Positions 36,170 to 44,705 of a DNA stretch of 64,000 nucleotides are shown piece after piece (positions within the stretch are counted from its first letter, which is position 1; each line of letters starts with the position of its first letter). The translations under genes and the position numbers were made by a program. The notes below the pieces were generated by a model. The model was not told the origin of the DNA. It did not search any database and saw only the letters and a program-made list of their open reading frames with translations. Source of the DNA: Echinicola sp. 20G (GTDB lineage: Bacteria; Bacteroidota; Bacteroidia; Cytophagales; Cyclobacteriaceae); assembly GCF_015533855.1 (NCBI RefSeq), contig NZ_AP024154.1, positions 3,974,501 to 4,038,500 of the forward strand, in the 5' to 3' direction.

Positions 36170-36577
36170 ATGGATAACAGAATTAAAATAGCTCATCTAT
36201 ATATCGAATTTCTAGAAATAGGAGATTCAGATAAAATCATTTCATTGTTTGCCTAAAATGGTACCTTGGAGTCTCCACTTTATGGAAAAATGAGGGCTAC
36301 TTAATTTTACAAAGTGCTGCTTTCTGATACTACCCATTCAGCATTGGAATTGAAGGGAATTTTTAAAAAAAAGGCCTCCAATAGCCTCGCCTTATACTTT
36401 AATTACAAATGGACTTTGAAAAATAGGGATGCTAATAATTTTGCCCTTTATTTCACCTATGAATGGACGCTAAAGAGCAATCAAGTGGTGGAGTTTGATG
36501 AAAACAATAAGATCAAGCAACTGAAGATCATTTATGATACCGTTATTTTGAGGAAATTAGTGGAGGAATTGAAATAA
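36170..36577 (+). pseudogene. decayed NTF2/SnoaL-like protein
   Basis: One continuous frame runs from the ATG at 36170 to the stop at 36577, interrupted only by TAA at 36254-36256 and TAA at 36302-36304. Without these it would code for a protein of about 135 residues beginning MDNRIKIAHLYIEFLE, with the cone-fold pattern of SnoaL/NTF2-like proteins (IKQLKIIYDT near the end). An in-frame tandem duplication of 54 bp (36380-36433 and 36434-36487; ALYFNYKWTLK and ALYFTYEWTLK) lies inside. It is probably no longer functional unless the stops are read through. Confidence 0.75.
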
Positions 36578-36648
36578 ATTACCCAGCTCTCGTAAATAAA
36601 GTATTGGTTGGGCCCCAGCCACTTTCAAAATATAAAGTTTTACTAAAT

Positions 36649-36685
36649 ACAGGAAGTGGGGGAGACACACCACTTCCTGTTTTAT
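36649..36685. terminator. bidirectional terminator between convergent genes
   Basis: An 11-bp stem (ACAGGAAGTGG at 36649-36659 with its complement at 36670-36680) followed by TTTTAT. It lies between the plus-strand pseudogene and the minus-strand reductase gene. Confidence 0.8.
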
Positions 36686-36701
36686 AGATGAGGTTAAGTG
36701 A

Positions 36702-37694
36702 TTAATGCTTAAGAACTGACCTGCCTCTTGATTTGCCTTTCAAGACTTTGTTGATTTCATCTGAAAGTTCCTCTTTTGAAATCTCTTTGACCAGTTGGGT
36801 TAAGTTGGCCGGTTTCCAATCGCTCGCTAACTTTTGCCAAATTTCTTCCTTTTGAGCTAGTGGAATTTCTACTGAATCGATGCCTTGCAAGTTTACTCCC
36901 CTCAGTATAAAAGGGAAAATGCTGGTTTGGATTTCGGCAGAGGCGACCATTCCACAGCAGGTAACTGTCGCGCCATAATTGACAGATTTGATGATTCCTG
37001 AGAGGATCTGTCCTCCCACGCTATCGATACCGGCGACAAAACTTGGCCGCGACATGGCTTTTTTATCATACTTCGCTATAAAATCTTCCCGTAGAATGAT
37101 TTCGGATGCACCTAAGGTGTGCTTAAAAAAGAAAGGTTCGTCTTTGGAGGTGATGACCTGTACCTCAAAGCCCAGCTTATTTAATATGGCCGTCGACAGG
37201 CTGCCTACACCGCCGCTTGCACCGCTGACAATGATTTTTCCATCACTTGGTTTTATACCGGTTTGTAGGATTTTAGCCACGGACAATCCAGCCGTTAGAC
37301 CGGCTGTTCCATAGGCCATAGCTTCCTTTTCCGAGAGTTCTGACGGAAGTGGCAAAACCCAGTTTTCCGGCACCCTGATGTATTCACCAAAACCTCCCCA
37401 GGTATTCATGCCTAGATCGTAACCGGTGACTAAAACTTTATCGCCTGCAGTGAAGGCCGAATTTTGGGAATCGACGACTTCTCCAACCGCATCAATGCCT
37501 GGTATATGAGGGAAATTTTGCGTTACTCCTTTATTGCCCGAGGCCGACAGGGCATCCTTATAGTTTAATGAGGAGTAAGAAACCTTGACTAATATTCCTT
37601 CAGACGGAAGGGCCGTCAAAGGTAGTTCAGCAATTTGTTGGTAAAACTCCCCTTCCTTCTCCAGTACCTGAAATGCTTTGAATGTTTCTTTCAT
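36702..37694 (-). CDS. acrylyl-CoA reductase / YhdH-type quinone oxidoreductase (MDR family)
   Basis: From the ATG at 37692-37694 (MKETFKAFQVLEKEG) the product has 330 residues, the usual length; an upstream ATG at 37736 adds 14 residues of unlikely sequence. The GroES-like N-terminal half contains YSSLNYKDALSASGNKG and FPHIPGIDAVGEVVDS, hallmarks of the YhdH/AcuI branch of medium-chain reductases. The NADPH-binding glycine motif is IIVSGASGGVGSLSTAI. There is no structural zinc site. It is divergent from an HxlR regulator gene, which probably represses it. Confidence 0.92.
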   Translation of the reverse strand: MKETFKAFQVLEKEGEFYQQIAELPLTALPSEGILVKVSYSSLNYKDALSASGNKGVTQNFPHIPGIDAVGEVVDSQNSAFTAGDKVLVTGYDLGMNTWGGFGEYIRVPENWVLPLPSELSEKEAMAYGTAGLTAGLSVAKILQTGIKPSDGKIIVSGASGGVGSLSTAILNKLGFEVQVITSKDEPFFFKHTLGASEIILREDFIAKYDKKAMSRPSFVAGIDSVGGQILSGIIKSVNYGATVTCCGMVASAEIQTSIFPFILRGVNLQGIDSVEIPLAQKEEIWQKLASDWKPANLTQLVKEISKEELSDEINKVLKGKSRGRSVLKH

Positions 37695-37746
37695 AACTTT
37701 TCTTTTAAAGGTAAATTGCACAGCGCAAATAATCAATGACTTACAT

Positions 37747-37779
37747 TTTGTTCAGTAGCTTAATTTAAGTACAGATTTG
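37747..37779 (+). promoter_or_regulatory. candidate promoter of the HxlR gene
   Basis: TTTG at 37747-37750, a 21-bp spacer and CAGATTTG at 37772-37779 (one base off TAnnTTTG), 24 bp before the ATG. It lies in the divergent region shared with the MDR reductase. Confidence 0.4.
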
Positions 37780-37802
37780 CTGGAAATCAGGAGGATTAAT
37801 TT

Positions 37803-38129
37803 ATGGAAGAAATCGATAAAATTGAAGAAAACTGTCCATCGGATGCTTTTTTACAGGTGATCAAAGGAAAATGTAAAACCACTTTGATCATGTTGATCAA
37901 AAAGGACAGGAACAGGTTCAGTGAAATGAAGCGTACTTTACCCACCATCAGTGAACGGATGATTGCCAAGCAACTGGATGAACTGGAAAAGGATGGGATC
38001 ATAAGCCGAAAGATATTCCCTGAGGTACCGCCAAGGGTGGAGTACTATTTGACCGACTATGGGGAAACCCTTTATCCATTGGTGCGGGCCATCAGAAAGT
38101 GGGGGTATAAGCATTTGGAGCGGGTTTAA
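37803..38129 (+). CDS. HxlR-family transcriptional regulator
   Basis: A 108-residue single-domain winged helix: VIKGKCKTTLIMLIKKDRNRF (19-39) then RTLPTISERMIAKQLDELEK and the wing GIISRKIFPEVPPRVEYYLTD. Cys11 and Cys24 could serve as a redox switch, as in related thiol-sensing members. It is divergent from the MDR reductase by about 110 bp and is its likely regulator. Confidence 0.92.
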   Translation: MEEIDKIEENCPSDAFLQVIKGKCKTTLIMLIKKDRNRFSEMKRTLPTISERMIAKQLDELEKDGIISRKIFPEVPPRVEYYLTDYGETLYPLVRAIRKWGYKHLERV

Positions 38130-38489
38130 TTGTTTCGGCAGCTTCCCTGTTGTGAGAGACAAGGCGGTTTGCTTAACTGCTTCACTGAAAATAACGGTAA
38201 GTTATGAGACATCCATCGGTACCTTCAGCCGAATGGAAAGGTAAACCAATACATAAAACTCACCTGCGCGAGCCAGGTAGCCGATTAAACAAGAAGGAGG
38301 CTAAAAAAAATCAGCGACAAACCATGCTTCTATAGTACCAGTGTGATGATCAAAAATGTATACGTCCTATACCAAAAAGTATACGTGATCCACTTTCATT
38401 TTGACCGAACTTTGTATTGATGAATAGTTTGCAGACCTGATGCTTCAGCATTTGGTTATTTGAAGAGCATTTAAACCTAACAATTGGAT
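38130..38489. other. intergenic region with paired GTATACGT words
   Basis: About 360 bases; no gene. GTATACGT occurs at 38358-38365 and 38379-38386, exactly 21 bp (two helical turns) apart, before the dehydrogenase gene at 38490. Confidence 0.45.
38358..38386. promoter_or_regulatory. candidate tandem operator (GTATACGT twice, 21 bp apart)
   Basis: Two identical 8-bp words with palindromic GTATAC cores on one helix face, about 100 bp before the ATG at 38490. A third GTATAC core is in the dyad at 41508. Confidence 0.4.
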
Positions 38490-39152
38490 ATGAAAGTCAT
38501 CATCACAGGAGCAACAGGTATGATCGGAAAAGGTGTTTTATTGGAATGCCTTGATCAAGATAATATTACCGAAGTATTGTCCATTTCCAGAAGGAGTCTT
38601 AGCATCAAGCATCCCAAAATCAAAGAATTGTTGCACGGAGATTTTTCTGAGTTCGATTCAGTACGTGATCAGCTGGAAGGCTATGATGCCTGTTATGCCT
38701 GTATGGGGGTGAGCTCAGCGGGGATGAAGGAAGAGGAATACACAAGACTGACTTATGGATATACCATGGCCCTGGCCAGGACACTTTTTCAAATCAATCC
38801 CCACATGACCTTTATTTATGTTTCAGGTCAAGGAACCGATTCCACAGAAAGCGGAAGTATGTGGGCACGGGTCAAGGGAAAAACCGAAAACGACTTGCTG
38901 AAACTTGGTTTTAGGCAGGCATTTATGTTCCGTCCGGGTATGATTATACCCGTAAAAGGAGTATCCCCAAGCAGCAAACTCTACCGGGCCCTTATCAATA
39001 ACCTGACCTGGCTGTTGAAGTTGATGAAACGGCTGGCCCCCAATTCAGTAGTAGATTCCGCTCAAATCGGCCAGGCCATGATCACCGCTACGCAAAGTGG
39101 TTATGATAAAAAGATCATTGCCCCTGGGGATATACTTAAGCTGAATAAATGA
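38490..39152 (+). CDS. NAD(P)-binding epimerase/dehydratase-like protein
   Basis: From the ATG at 38490 the product has 220 residues. Rossmann motif TGATGMIGKGVLLECL (5-20), then YACMGVSSAGMKEEEYTRL and a YVSGQGTDSTESGSMWARVK segment, as in atypical SDR proteins near HTATIP2/NmrA-like families. The catalytic Tyr-x-x-x-Lys of classical SDRs is not evident; the W-A-R-V-K-G-K segment occupies its place. It is followed directly by a decayed SDR fragment and the metallo-hydrolase gene. Confidence 0.85.
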   Translation: MKVIITGATGMIGKGVLLECLDQDNITEVLSISRRSLSIKHPKIKELLHGDFSEFDSVRDQLEGYDACYACMGVSSAGMKEEEYTRLTYGYTMALARTLFQINPHMTFIYVSGQGTDSTESGSMWARVKGKTENDLLKLGFRQAFMFRPGMIIPVKGVSPSSKLYRALINNLTWLLKLMKRLAPNSVVDSAQIGQAMITATQSGYDKKIIAPGDILKLNK

Positions 39153-39194
39153 AGGGGATAGTCCTTTTGGATTTTATTCCTCAACCGATAAAGC

Positions 39195-39345
39195 ATCTAG
39201 AGGAATTGCCTCAAGAGGAAAAAAACAGCTTTCATCTCCTGTGCTTCGGATGGATCGGTAAAAGAAACCGCATGGGCTTTAGCCTCCGCAGGAGCGGAAG
39301 TCAGCATGGTGAGCAGAACAAAAAAACATGAAAAAACTAGTTAAA
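39195..39345 (+). pseudogene. N-terminal fragment of a short-chain dehydrogenase
   Basis: One frame reads KKTAFISCASDGSVKETAWA and LASAGAEVSMVSRTKKHEK, the first beta-alpha-beta unit of an SDR, with the glycine motif altered to SDGSVKE. Reading stops near 39345 inside the start of the metallo-hydrolase gene. The remaining four-fifths of the enzyme is missing, so a deletion has joined this scrap to the next gene. Confidence 0.65.
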
Positions 39346-40461
39346 TGGACATTTATCTCCTTGGGAATACTGTTATCCCTTCTCATTTTAGTAGGGGTTT
39401 CATTCCTTTACTTTAGTCCGCAGTTTGGAGGAAGCGCTAGTGAGCTCCAAAGAAAAGCCTATGCACAAACTGGACACTATGAAGACGGTGTTTTTCTGAA
39501 TGATGAAAAAATCATCATGGAGCTAAATTGCCATAGCATCACCACCATGCTTAAGGAAATCATGAATCCAGATCCCAACGTAGCACCTGGCAAAAATATC
39601 GAAGTGCTTAATATTGCGCCCGAAAGTCTCTCGAAACTGTCTGATGCTGAATCAAGAATCACTTGGCTGGGACACTCTTCCTTTTTGATCGAAATCGAGG
39701 AAAAGAAAATACTGATGGATCCTATATTTGGGCAGTATGCGGCACCTCACCCTTGGTTAGGAAGGAAAAGGTTCAATAATGAAATGCCGATTACCATCGC
39801 TGAACTGCCCCAAATAGACGCGGTAATCATATCGCACGACCATTATGATCATTTGGATTATCCTTCTATTAAAGAACTGAAAGACAAGGTGGACCATTTC
39901 TTTGTCCCTTTAGGGGTCGCTAACCACTTGAAAAGATGGAAGGTGGAAGATAAGAACATATCCGAACTGGATTGGTGGCAGGAGCAAGAGTATGAAAACT
40001 TGAAAATTATCATGACACCATCCCGGCACATGTCAGGCAGAGGCTTGACCGATCAATCGGCAACGCTGTGGGGCTCATGGATCATTCAGGGCCAAGATAT
40101 CAACATCTATTTCAGTGGTGATGGTGGCTATGGAAAACACTTCAAGGAAATCGGAGAAAAATACGGGCCTTTTGATGTGGCAATGATGGAGTGTGGCCAG
40201 TACAATGAGCTGTGGAGACAGGTGCACATGATGCCTGAGGAATCAGTGATGGCTGCAATTGATCTTGAGGCTGAACTGATAGTTCCCATACATTGGGGGG
40301 CATTTGCCTTGGCCACCCATAGTTGGACAGATCCTATAGAACGCATAACACAAGCGGCACTGAAAATGAATGTGCCCATTACTGCGCCCCAAATAGGGGA
40401 GCCTGTTCGTCTTGAGGATCCCGTGAACGTGCCGGTTTTCAAATGGTGGGAAAATATTTAG
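39328..40461 (+). CDS. membrane-anchored MBL-fold metallo-hydrolase (NAPE-PLD/UlaG-like)
   Basis: The 377-residue protein has an N-terminal membrane segment (WTFISLGILLSLLILVGVSFLYF) and a metallo-beta-lactamase fold. Zinc motif His170-x-His172-x-Asp174-His175 (SHDHYDHLD), then MTPSRHMSGRG and SGDGGYG (second-site Asp) and a PIHWGAFAL histidine. The TWLGHSSFLIE start is typical of the NAPE-PLD/UlaG branch, which hydrolyses phosphodiesters or lactones. Nothing suggests a beta-lactamase. An AraC regulator follows after 25 bp. Confidence 0.9.
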   Translation: MKKLVKWTFISLGILLSLLILVGVSFLYFSPQFGGSASELQRKAYAQTGHYEDGVFLNDEKIIMELNCHSITTMLKEIMNPDPNVAPGKNIEVLNIAPESLSKLSDAESRITWLGHSSFLIEIEEKKILMDPIFGQYAAPHPWLGRKRFNNEMPITIAELPQIDAVIISHDHYDHLDYPSIKELKDKVDHFFVPLGVANHLKRWKVEDKNISELDWWQEQEYENLKIIMTPSRHMSGRGLTDQSATLWGSWIIQGQDINIYFSGDGGYGKHFKEIGEKYGPFDVAMMECGQYNELWRQVHMMPEESVMAAIDLEAELIVPIHWGAFALATHSWTDPIERITQAALKMNVPITAPQIGEPVRLEDPVNVPVFKWWENI

Positions 40462-40485
40462 TTATCTTTATGTAAATAAGAAAAA

Positions 40486-41409
40486 ATGAAAAAGCTGCTA
40501 TTTAAAAGTATCGAAGAACTTCATGCTTACAGTGGGCTTTCCAAACCAGAAAATCCATTTTTCAGTGCAACGCACATCGTGCCAAACAATGTGCAGCCGG
40601 CAACTTGTGAGGAATCGGTAGAGTTAGTGAGCTTGACCTGTGACTTTTATAATATTAGCCTCAAAAATATTGTGTCCGGGGAGCTTATCTACGGAAAAAC
40701 CAAGTACGATTGTAACAGTGGCTCCATGCTATTTACTGCACCTCAGCAAACACTAACGTTCAAAGGATTGGTATACAGTGCAGAAGCCTTTCATATTTTC
40801 TTTCACAAGGACTTTATTAGCGGCACAGATTTATATCACCAGATCAAAAAATACAACTTTTTTGAGTATCAGGTAAATGAGGCCCTGCATTTAACGCCCA
40901 AAGAAGAAGTCCTCATTAAATCAATTTTCAAAAATATCGAAAGCGAATTCCATAACAACCAAGATGAATTTTCTAAAGAGATTATTTTATCCCAGTTGGG
41001 AACTTTGCTGCGTTATTCTGACCGGTTTTATAAAAGGCAATTCCTTGACAGAAAGCAGATCAACCAAAGCATGCTCTCGCAGTTTACCAAAATCCTGAAT
41101 GATTATTTTGATGAGGATTTGGTGGCAAGGTTCGGTATTCCCACGGTGGACTTCGTTGCCGGCAAGTTGGGGGTAAGTCATCGCTATATGAGTGACACCA
41201 TCAAGGCTGAGACCGGAAAGACTGCGATCGATCAAATTAACCTTTTCCTCATTGAAGAGGCCAAAAATTTGTTGCTGGCTCCCCAAACTTCTATATCTGA
41301 AACAGCCTACAAGCTTGGTTTCGAGTATCCACAGTATTTTTCTAGACTATTCAAAAAGAAAACGGGAATGAGCCCCAAGGAGTACGTCGAATCAGCGTCC
41401 ATGATTTGA
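40486..41409 (+). CDS. AraC-family transcriptional regulator
   Basis: A 307-residue regulator with N-terminal sensing domain and C-terminal double HTH (about 205-300: TVDFVAGKLGVSHRYMSDTI and ETAYKLGFEYPQYFSRLFKK). It is paralogous to the protein at 22343. Only 24 bp separate it from the metallo-hydrolase, so it is probably in the same transcript and regulates the SDR/metallo-hydrolase genes. Confidence 0.9.
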   Translation: MKKLLFKSIEELHAYSGLSKPENPFFSATHIVPNNVQPATCEESVELVSLTCDFYNISLKNIVSGELIYGKTKYDCNSGSMLFTAPQQTLTFKGLVYSAEAFHIFFHKDFISGTDLYHQIKKYNFFEYQVNEALHLTPKEEVLIKSIFKNIESEFHNNQDEFSKEIILSQLGTLLRYSDRFYKRQFLDRKQINQSMLSQFTKILNDYFDEDLVARFGIPTVDFVAGKLGVSHRYMSDTIKAETGKTAIDQINLFLIEEAKNLLLAPQTSISETAYKLGFEYPQYFSRLFKKKTGMSPKEYVESASMI

Positions 41410-41867
41410 TTTTTGGTTTTCCAAAATGTTCAAGCCAAATATGGGAAATAAATTTGCTTGTACCATTTATTTAAAGATAGTGTATCCTCAAGATACAGCA
41501 AGATGTAGTTTTGTATACAAAACCATCTTTTCAGCCTCCGTAGTCGTTTGGAAAGGTGCTCGGGACTCGCAGCCTTAGGGTGTTGATTTCTATTGTAAAC
41601 AATGGGAGAAGTAAGGCTGGTTTCAGAGTATATGGGGAGCTTAGTGGGACATTAAAAATGGAATTTTATCAGGGGGTTAATCGGTAATCTTATGGGTGGA
41701 GTTTGGGCAAAAGGCTAAGAATAGCTTTGTTAAAAAATGTTAATTTACTTGTAATTTTTTTTCTCCAATTATAAAATTGAAGCCGTATTTCTAAAGTGCT
41801 ATCATACGATAAATAGGCAAGGATTTAACATTATTTATTTAATTCATAAATTTCACTTATTTATATT
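41410..41867. other. intergenic region with a long dyad
   Basis: About 460 bases; no gene. The dyad at 41500-41531 and a smaller TGTATC/GATACA hairpin (41481-41497) lie near its start. A run AATTTTTTTTCTCC near 41754-41767 precedes the NEW3 gene region. Confidence 0.45.
41500..41531 (+). terminator. hairpin with 16-bp core palindrome
   Basis: GTTTTGTATACAAAAC (41508-41523) is flanked by AAGATG on the left and CATCTT on the right, with TTTT after it. It may end the AraC transcript or be an operator; the core contains GTATAC. Confidence 0.5.
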
Positions 41868-42725
41868 ATGTCAGTAGTTAAAGTTTATAAAAGAGGCCTC
41901 AAAGGGGGCGTGTGCAGTTTATTCTCACTATTTGTGTTTTGCCTGTCATCTTTTTATTCTTTGAATGTATCGGCAGAAAGCATAGAATCAGGTTCTTCTT
42001 TTACAGCACGTTTGATCAATATTGAAGCGCCTGTTAATGAGGTTTTTCGTTACCAAACAACACTCCAGAACAATTCAGAAAAAGCACAGCGGTTTGAACT
42101 GAAATCAGAAATCCCAGAAGGATGGAGGGTCGTGTTCAAGGCCATGGGGAGCCAGCTTACTTCCATTAAGTTGGAACCCGGTAAATCTGAAAGCATCAGT
42201 GTTGAAATTAAGCCGGCCCATGCAGCAGAGCCTGATAGGTATAATATCCCTATAATTGCAGTTTCCGATGAAGAATCTTTGAGCCTTGAACTTGAGGCTG
42301 TTGTTGAGGGATCATTTGATCTTGAGCTGACCACTCCATCAGGTAAGTTGAGTGGTGAAATTACCGAAGGTGAAAAAGCTGAAATTCACCTTAAGGTTAG
42401 AAATACAGGCTCCCTTCCGCTAAACGAAATATCCCTTTCATCCAAGACTCCACGCAATTGGGATATTACTTTTTCTCCGTCTGAGATAAAGCAGCTTGAT
42501 CCCGGTAAAACAGCGGACGTGATAGCGACCTTGACAGTTCCTGACAAAACCTTGGCAGGTGATTATGTAAGTACCTTTACTGCAAAAAATGCCTCCAGTT
42601 CAAGTGCAGTAACTTATAGAATGACTGTAAGGACATCTATGCTGTCGGGAGGGGTTGGGATTTTGGTGATATTGCTTGCCATTGGTTTTGTGTATCAGCT
42701 AGTACGCAAATTCGGAAGACGATAG
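41868..42725 (+). CDS. secreted NEW3-domain protein with C-terminal membrane anchor
   Basis: A 285-residue protein with a long signal sequence ending near NVSAE, two tandem NEW3 (alpha-galactosidase-associated, Ig-like) domains (about 45-145, QRFELKSEIPEGWRVVF, and 150-255, LPLNEISLSSKTPRNWDITF) and a C-terminal membrane helix (GGVGILVILLAIGFVYQLV). The bulk is periplasmic. It is four bases before an ABC ATPase gene and forms an operon with it and the permease. NEW3-ABC sets of this type occur in many Bacteroidota and archaea; their substrate is unknown. Confidence 0.85.
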   Translation: MSVVKVYKRGLKGGVCSLFSLFVFCLSSFYSLNVSAESIESGSSFTARLINIEAPVNEVFRYQTTLQNNSEKAQRFELKSEIPEGWRVVFKAMGSQLTSIKLEPGKSESISVEIKPAHAAEPDRYNIPIIAVSDEESLSLELEAVVEGSFDLELTTPSGKLSGEITEGEKAEIHLKVRNTGSLPLNEISLSSKTPRNWDITFSPSEIKQLDPGKTADVIATLTVPDKTLAGDYVSTFTAKNASSSSAVTYRMTVRTSMLSGGVGILVILLAIGFVYQLVRKFGRR

Positions 42726-42729
42726 GATT

Positions 42730-43701
42730 ATGATGGATAAGCGAATTATAAGGTTAAGTGGCCTTACCAAAAGTTATGGCACTTTCAAGGCTGTCAATAA
42801 GCTGAACCTTGACATCAACAAGGGGGAAATATTTGGTCTGTTGGGACCAAATGGAGCAGGAAAGACCACTACGATCCTGATGATGTTAGGTTTGACCGAG
42901 CCAACTGAGGGAACCGCCCATGTCTGTGGCCACAATGCGACAAATGACCCTATTTCCGTGAAAAAGTTGGTAGGGTATATGCCAGATAGTGTGGGTTTTT
43001 ATGATAATATGACGGCATTGGAAAACCTCATGTACATAGGGGAACTGAATGGAATTCCAACTGATCAATTGGAAGAAAGAGCACTGGAAACAATGGAAGT
43101 TGTTGGACTTGAAAAAAAGGATGTTCATAAGAAAACAGCAGCCTATTCCAGGGGAATGAAACAACGTTTGGGACTAGCTGAAGTGCTCATTAAGAAGCCT
43201 CAGGTTATAATTTTGGATGAACCGACACTGGGAATTGACCCAAGTGGTGTAAAAGAGTTTCTTTCCCTGATAAAAAGATTGAGCAGGCAAAGAGGACTCA
43301 CAGTGCTGCTTTCCTCTCACCATCTTTATCAAGTTCAGCAAGTTTGTGATCGGGTAGGCATTTTTGTGAAAGGAGAACTTTTGGTGGAAGGAAATTTGGA
43401 TACGCTTTCCAAGGGGCTTTTTACTGAGAAAAGCTATGAAGTATGTATAAGGCTAAAAGATGAATTGGAGCTGCCCTGGAGTGATGAAAAAGCATTACTT
43501 GAACTGGATGATATACAGAAAGTAATAGCGGAAGGCGATAAAGTTGAAATTATCAGTAAAGAAGAGGTAACCCCTGAGGCTGTAAGGTTTTTCGTGGAAA
43601 AGGGGTATCGTGTTACGGGAGTCCATCAAAAAGAATATGGACTAGAGGATATTTATCAAAAGTATTTTGAAAACAATTTTAGGGAGGAGGTATATCAGTG
43701 A
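42730..43701 (+). CDS. ABC transporter ATP-binding protein
   Basis: A 323-residue ATPase of the CcmA/NatA type: Walker A GPNGAGKTT (39-47), signature YSRGMKQRLGLA (139-150), Walker B VIILDEPTLGID (159-170) and the H-loop SSHHL. About 100 extra C-terminal residues (from 225) are typical of this branch. It overlaps the permease gene by four bases. With the membrane gene it exports or moves an unknown substrate at the inner membrane. Confidence 0.94.
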   Translation: MMDKRIIRLSGLTKSYGTFKAVNKLNLDINKGEIFGLLGPNGAGKTTTILMMLGLTEPTEGTAHVCGHNATNDPISVKKLVGYMPDSVGFYDNMTALENLMYIGELNGIPTDQLEERALETMEVVGLEKKDVHKKTAAYSRGMKQRLGLAEVLIKKPQVIILDEPTLGIDPSGVKEFLSLIKRLSRQRGLTVLLSSHHLYQVQQVCDRVGIFVKGELLVEGNLDTLSKGLFTEKSYEVCIRLKDELELPWSDEKALLELDDIQKVIAEGDKVEIISKEEVTPEAVRFFVEKGYRVTGVHQKEYGLEDIYQKYFENNFREEVYQ

Positions 43702-44705
43702 AAGCAATCATCAATTCGTTTGAAAGACATTATCCAACCTTATCAGCCGATAACCCTACCAACCCTTTTTGGGTAATGGTAAGGAAGGAGGTTTCCGGGC
43801 ATATTCGTAGTTGGAGGTTCCTCATTTTACTGGGACTTGTTCTCCTTACGTTTTTTGGGGCTACTGCTGTAGCCTTGGCCAATCTAAGGGATGTTGTGGA
43901 CAAGGTGAAAAATGCCGATCAGCTATTATTATACCTAAAGCTATTGACGACCACGGAAGGATCATTGCCACCTTTTCATGTATTTCTTAATTTTCTGGGG
44001 CCTATAATGGGGATAAGCCTAGGTTTTGATGCCATGAATTCCGAACAGCAGAATAGAACCCTGACAAGGATTATGGCTCAGCCAGTTTACCGGGACAATT
44101 TACTACTGTCAAAATTCCTTGGCGCCATGGTCTTGGTAGTTACATTGTTGTTCAGCCTTTCTCTTTTGATGATTGGTGGAGGAATGGTGATCACAGGGGT
44201 AATGATCGAGGCAGAAGAGGTGTTAAGAATTATAGGCTTTAATATCTTATGTGCCGTATATATTGGTTTTTGGCTGGGACTTGCTATCCTACTGTCCACC
44301 CTATTTAAGCAAGCTTCCACATCTGCCCTTACCGCAATTGGAATTTGGCTGTTTTTTACAGTTTTCTATCAAATTATCATCAATTTTGCTGTTAAGGCAT
44401 TTGTTCCAAGTGTCAATGAAATGTCACAGGCTCAAGTGCTGCATTTCAACAAGATTATATTAAATCTTCTGCGATTGGCACCCAGTCAGCTTTATACAGA
44501 CGCTACCACGACCTTATTGATGCCTTCTGTGAGAAGTTTGGGGCCTGTAACCATGGAGCAGATGGCAGGGGCTATTCCGTCTCCTTTGCCACTTAGCGAG
44601 AGTTTGATGATTGTTTGGCCACAGTTAAGTGGTTTGATTGCTGCTACCGTAATGTGTTTTGCCCTTTCCTATTATTGCTTTATGAAAAGGGAAATCAGGA
44701 CATAA
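43698..44705 (+). CDS. ABC transporter permease
   Basis: A 335-residue ABC-2-type permease with about six membrane helices: LILLGLVLLTFFGATAVALA near residue 43 and LVVTLLFSLSLLMIGGGMVI in the middle. The GTG start at 43698 overlaps the ATPase stop, so translation is coupled. A large loop with NEMSQAQVLHFNKI may lie outside. Substrate unknown. Confidence 0.9.
   Translation: MKAIINSFERHYPTLSADNPTNPFWVMVRKEVSGHIRSWRFLILLGLVLLTFFGATAVALANLRDVVDKVKNADQLLLYLKLLTTTEGSLPPFHVFLNFLGPIMGISLGFDAMNSEQQNRTLTRIMAQPVYRDNLLLSKFLGAMVLVVTLLFSLSLLMIGGGMVITGVMIEAEEVLRIIGFNILCAVYIGFWLGLAILLSTLFKQASTSALTAIGIWLFFTVFYQIIINFAVKAFVPSVNEMSQAQVLHFNKIILNLLRLAPSQLYTDATTTLLMPSVRSLGPVTMEQMAGAIPSPLPLSESLMIVWPQLSGLIAATVMCFALSYYCFMKREIRT

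Noticed and set aside
39328..40461. Metallo-beta-lactamase
   Set aside because: The sequence belongs to the NAPE-PLD/UlaG branch of the fold and has a membrane anchor; nothing suggests beta-lactam hydrolysis.
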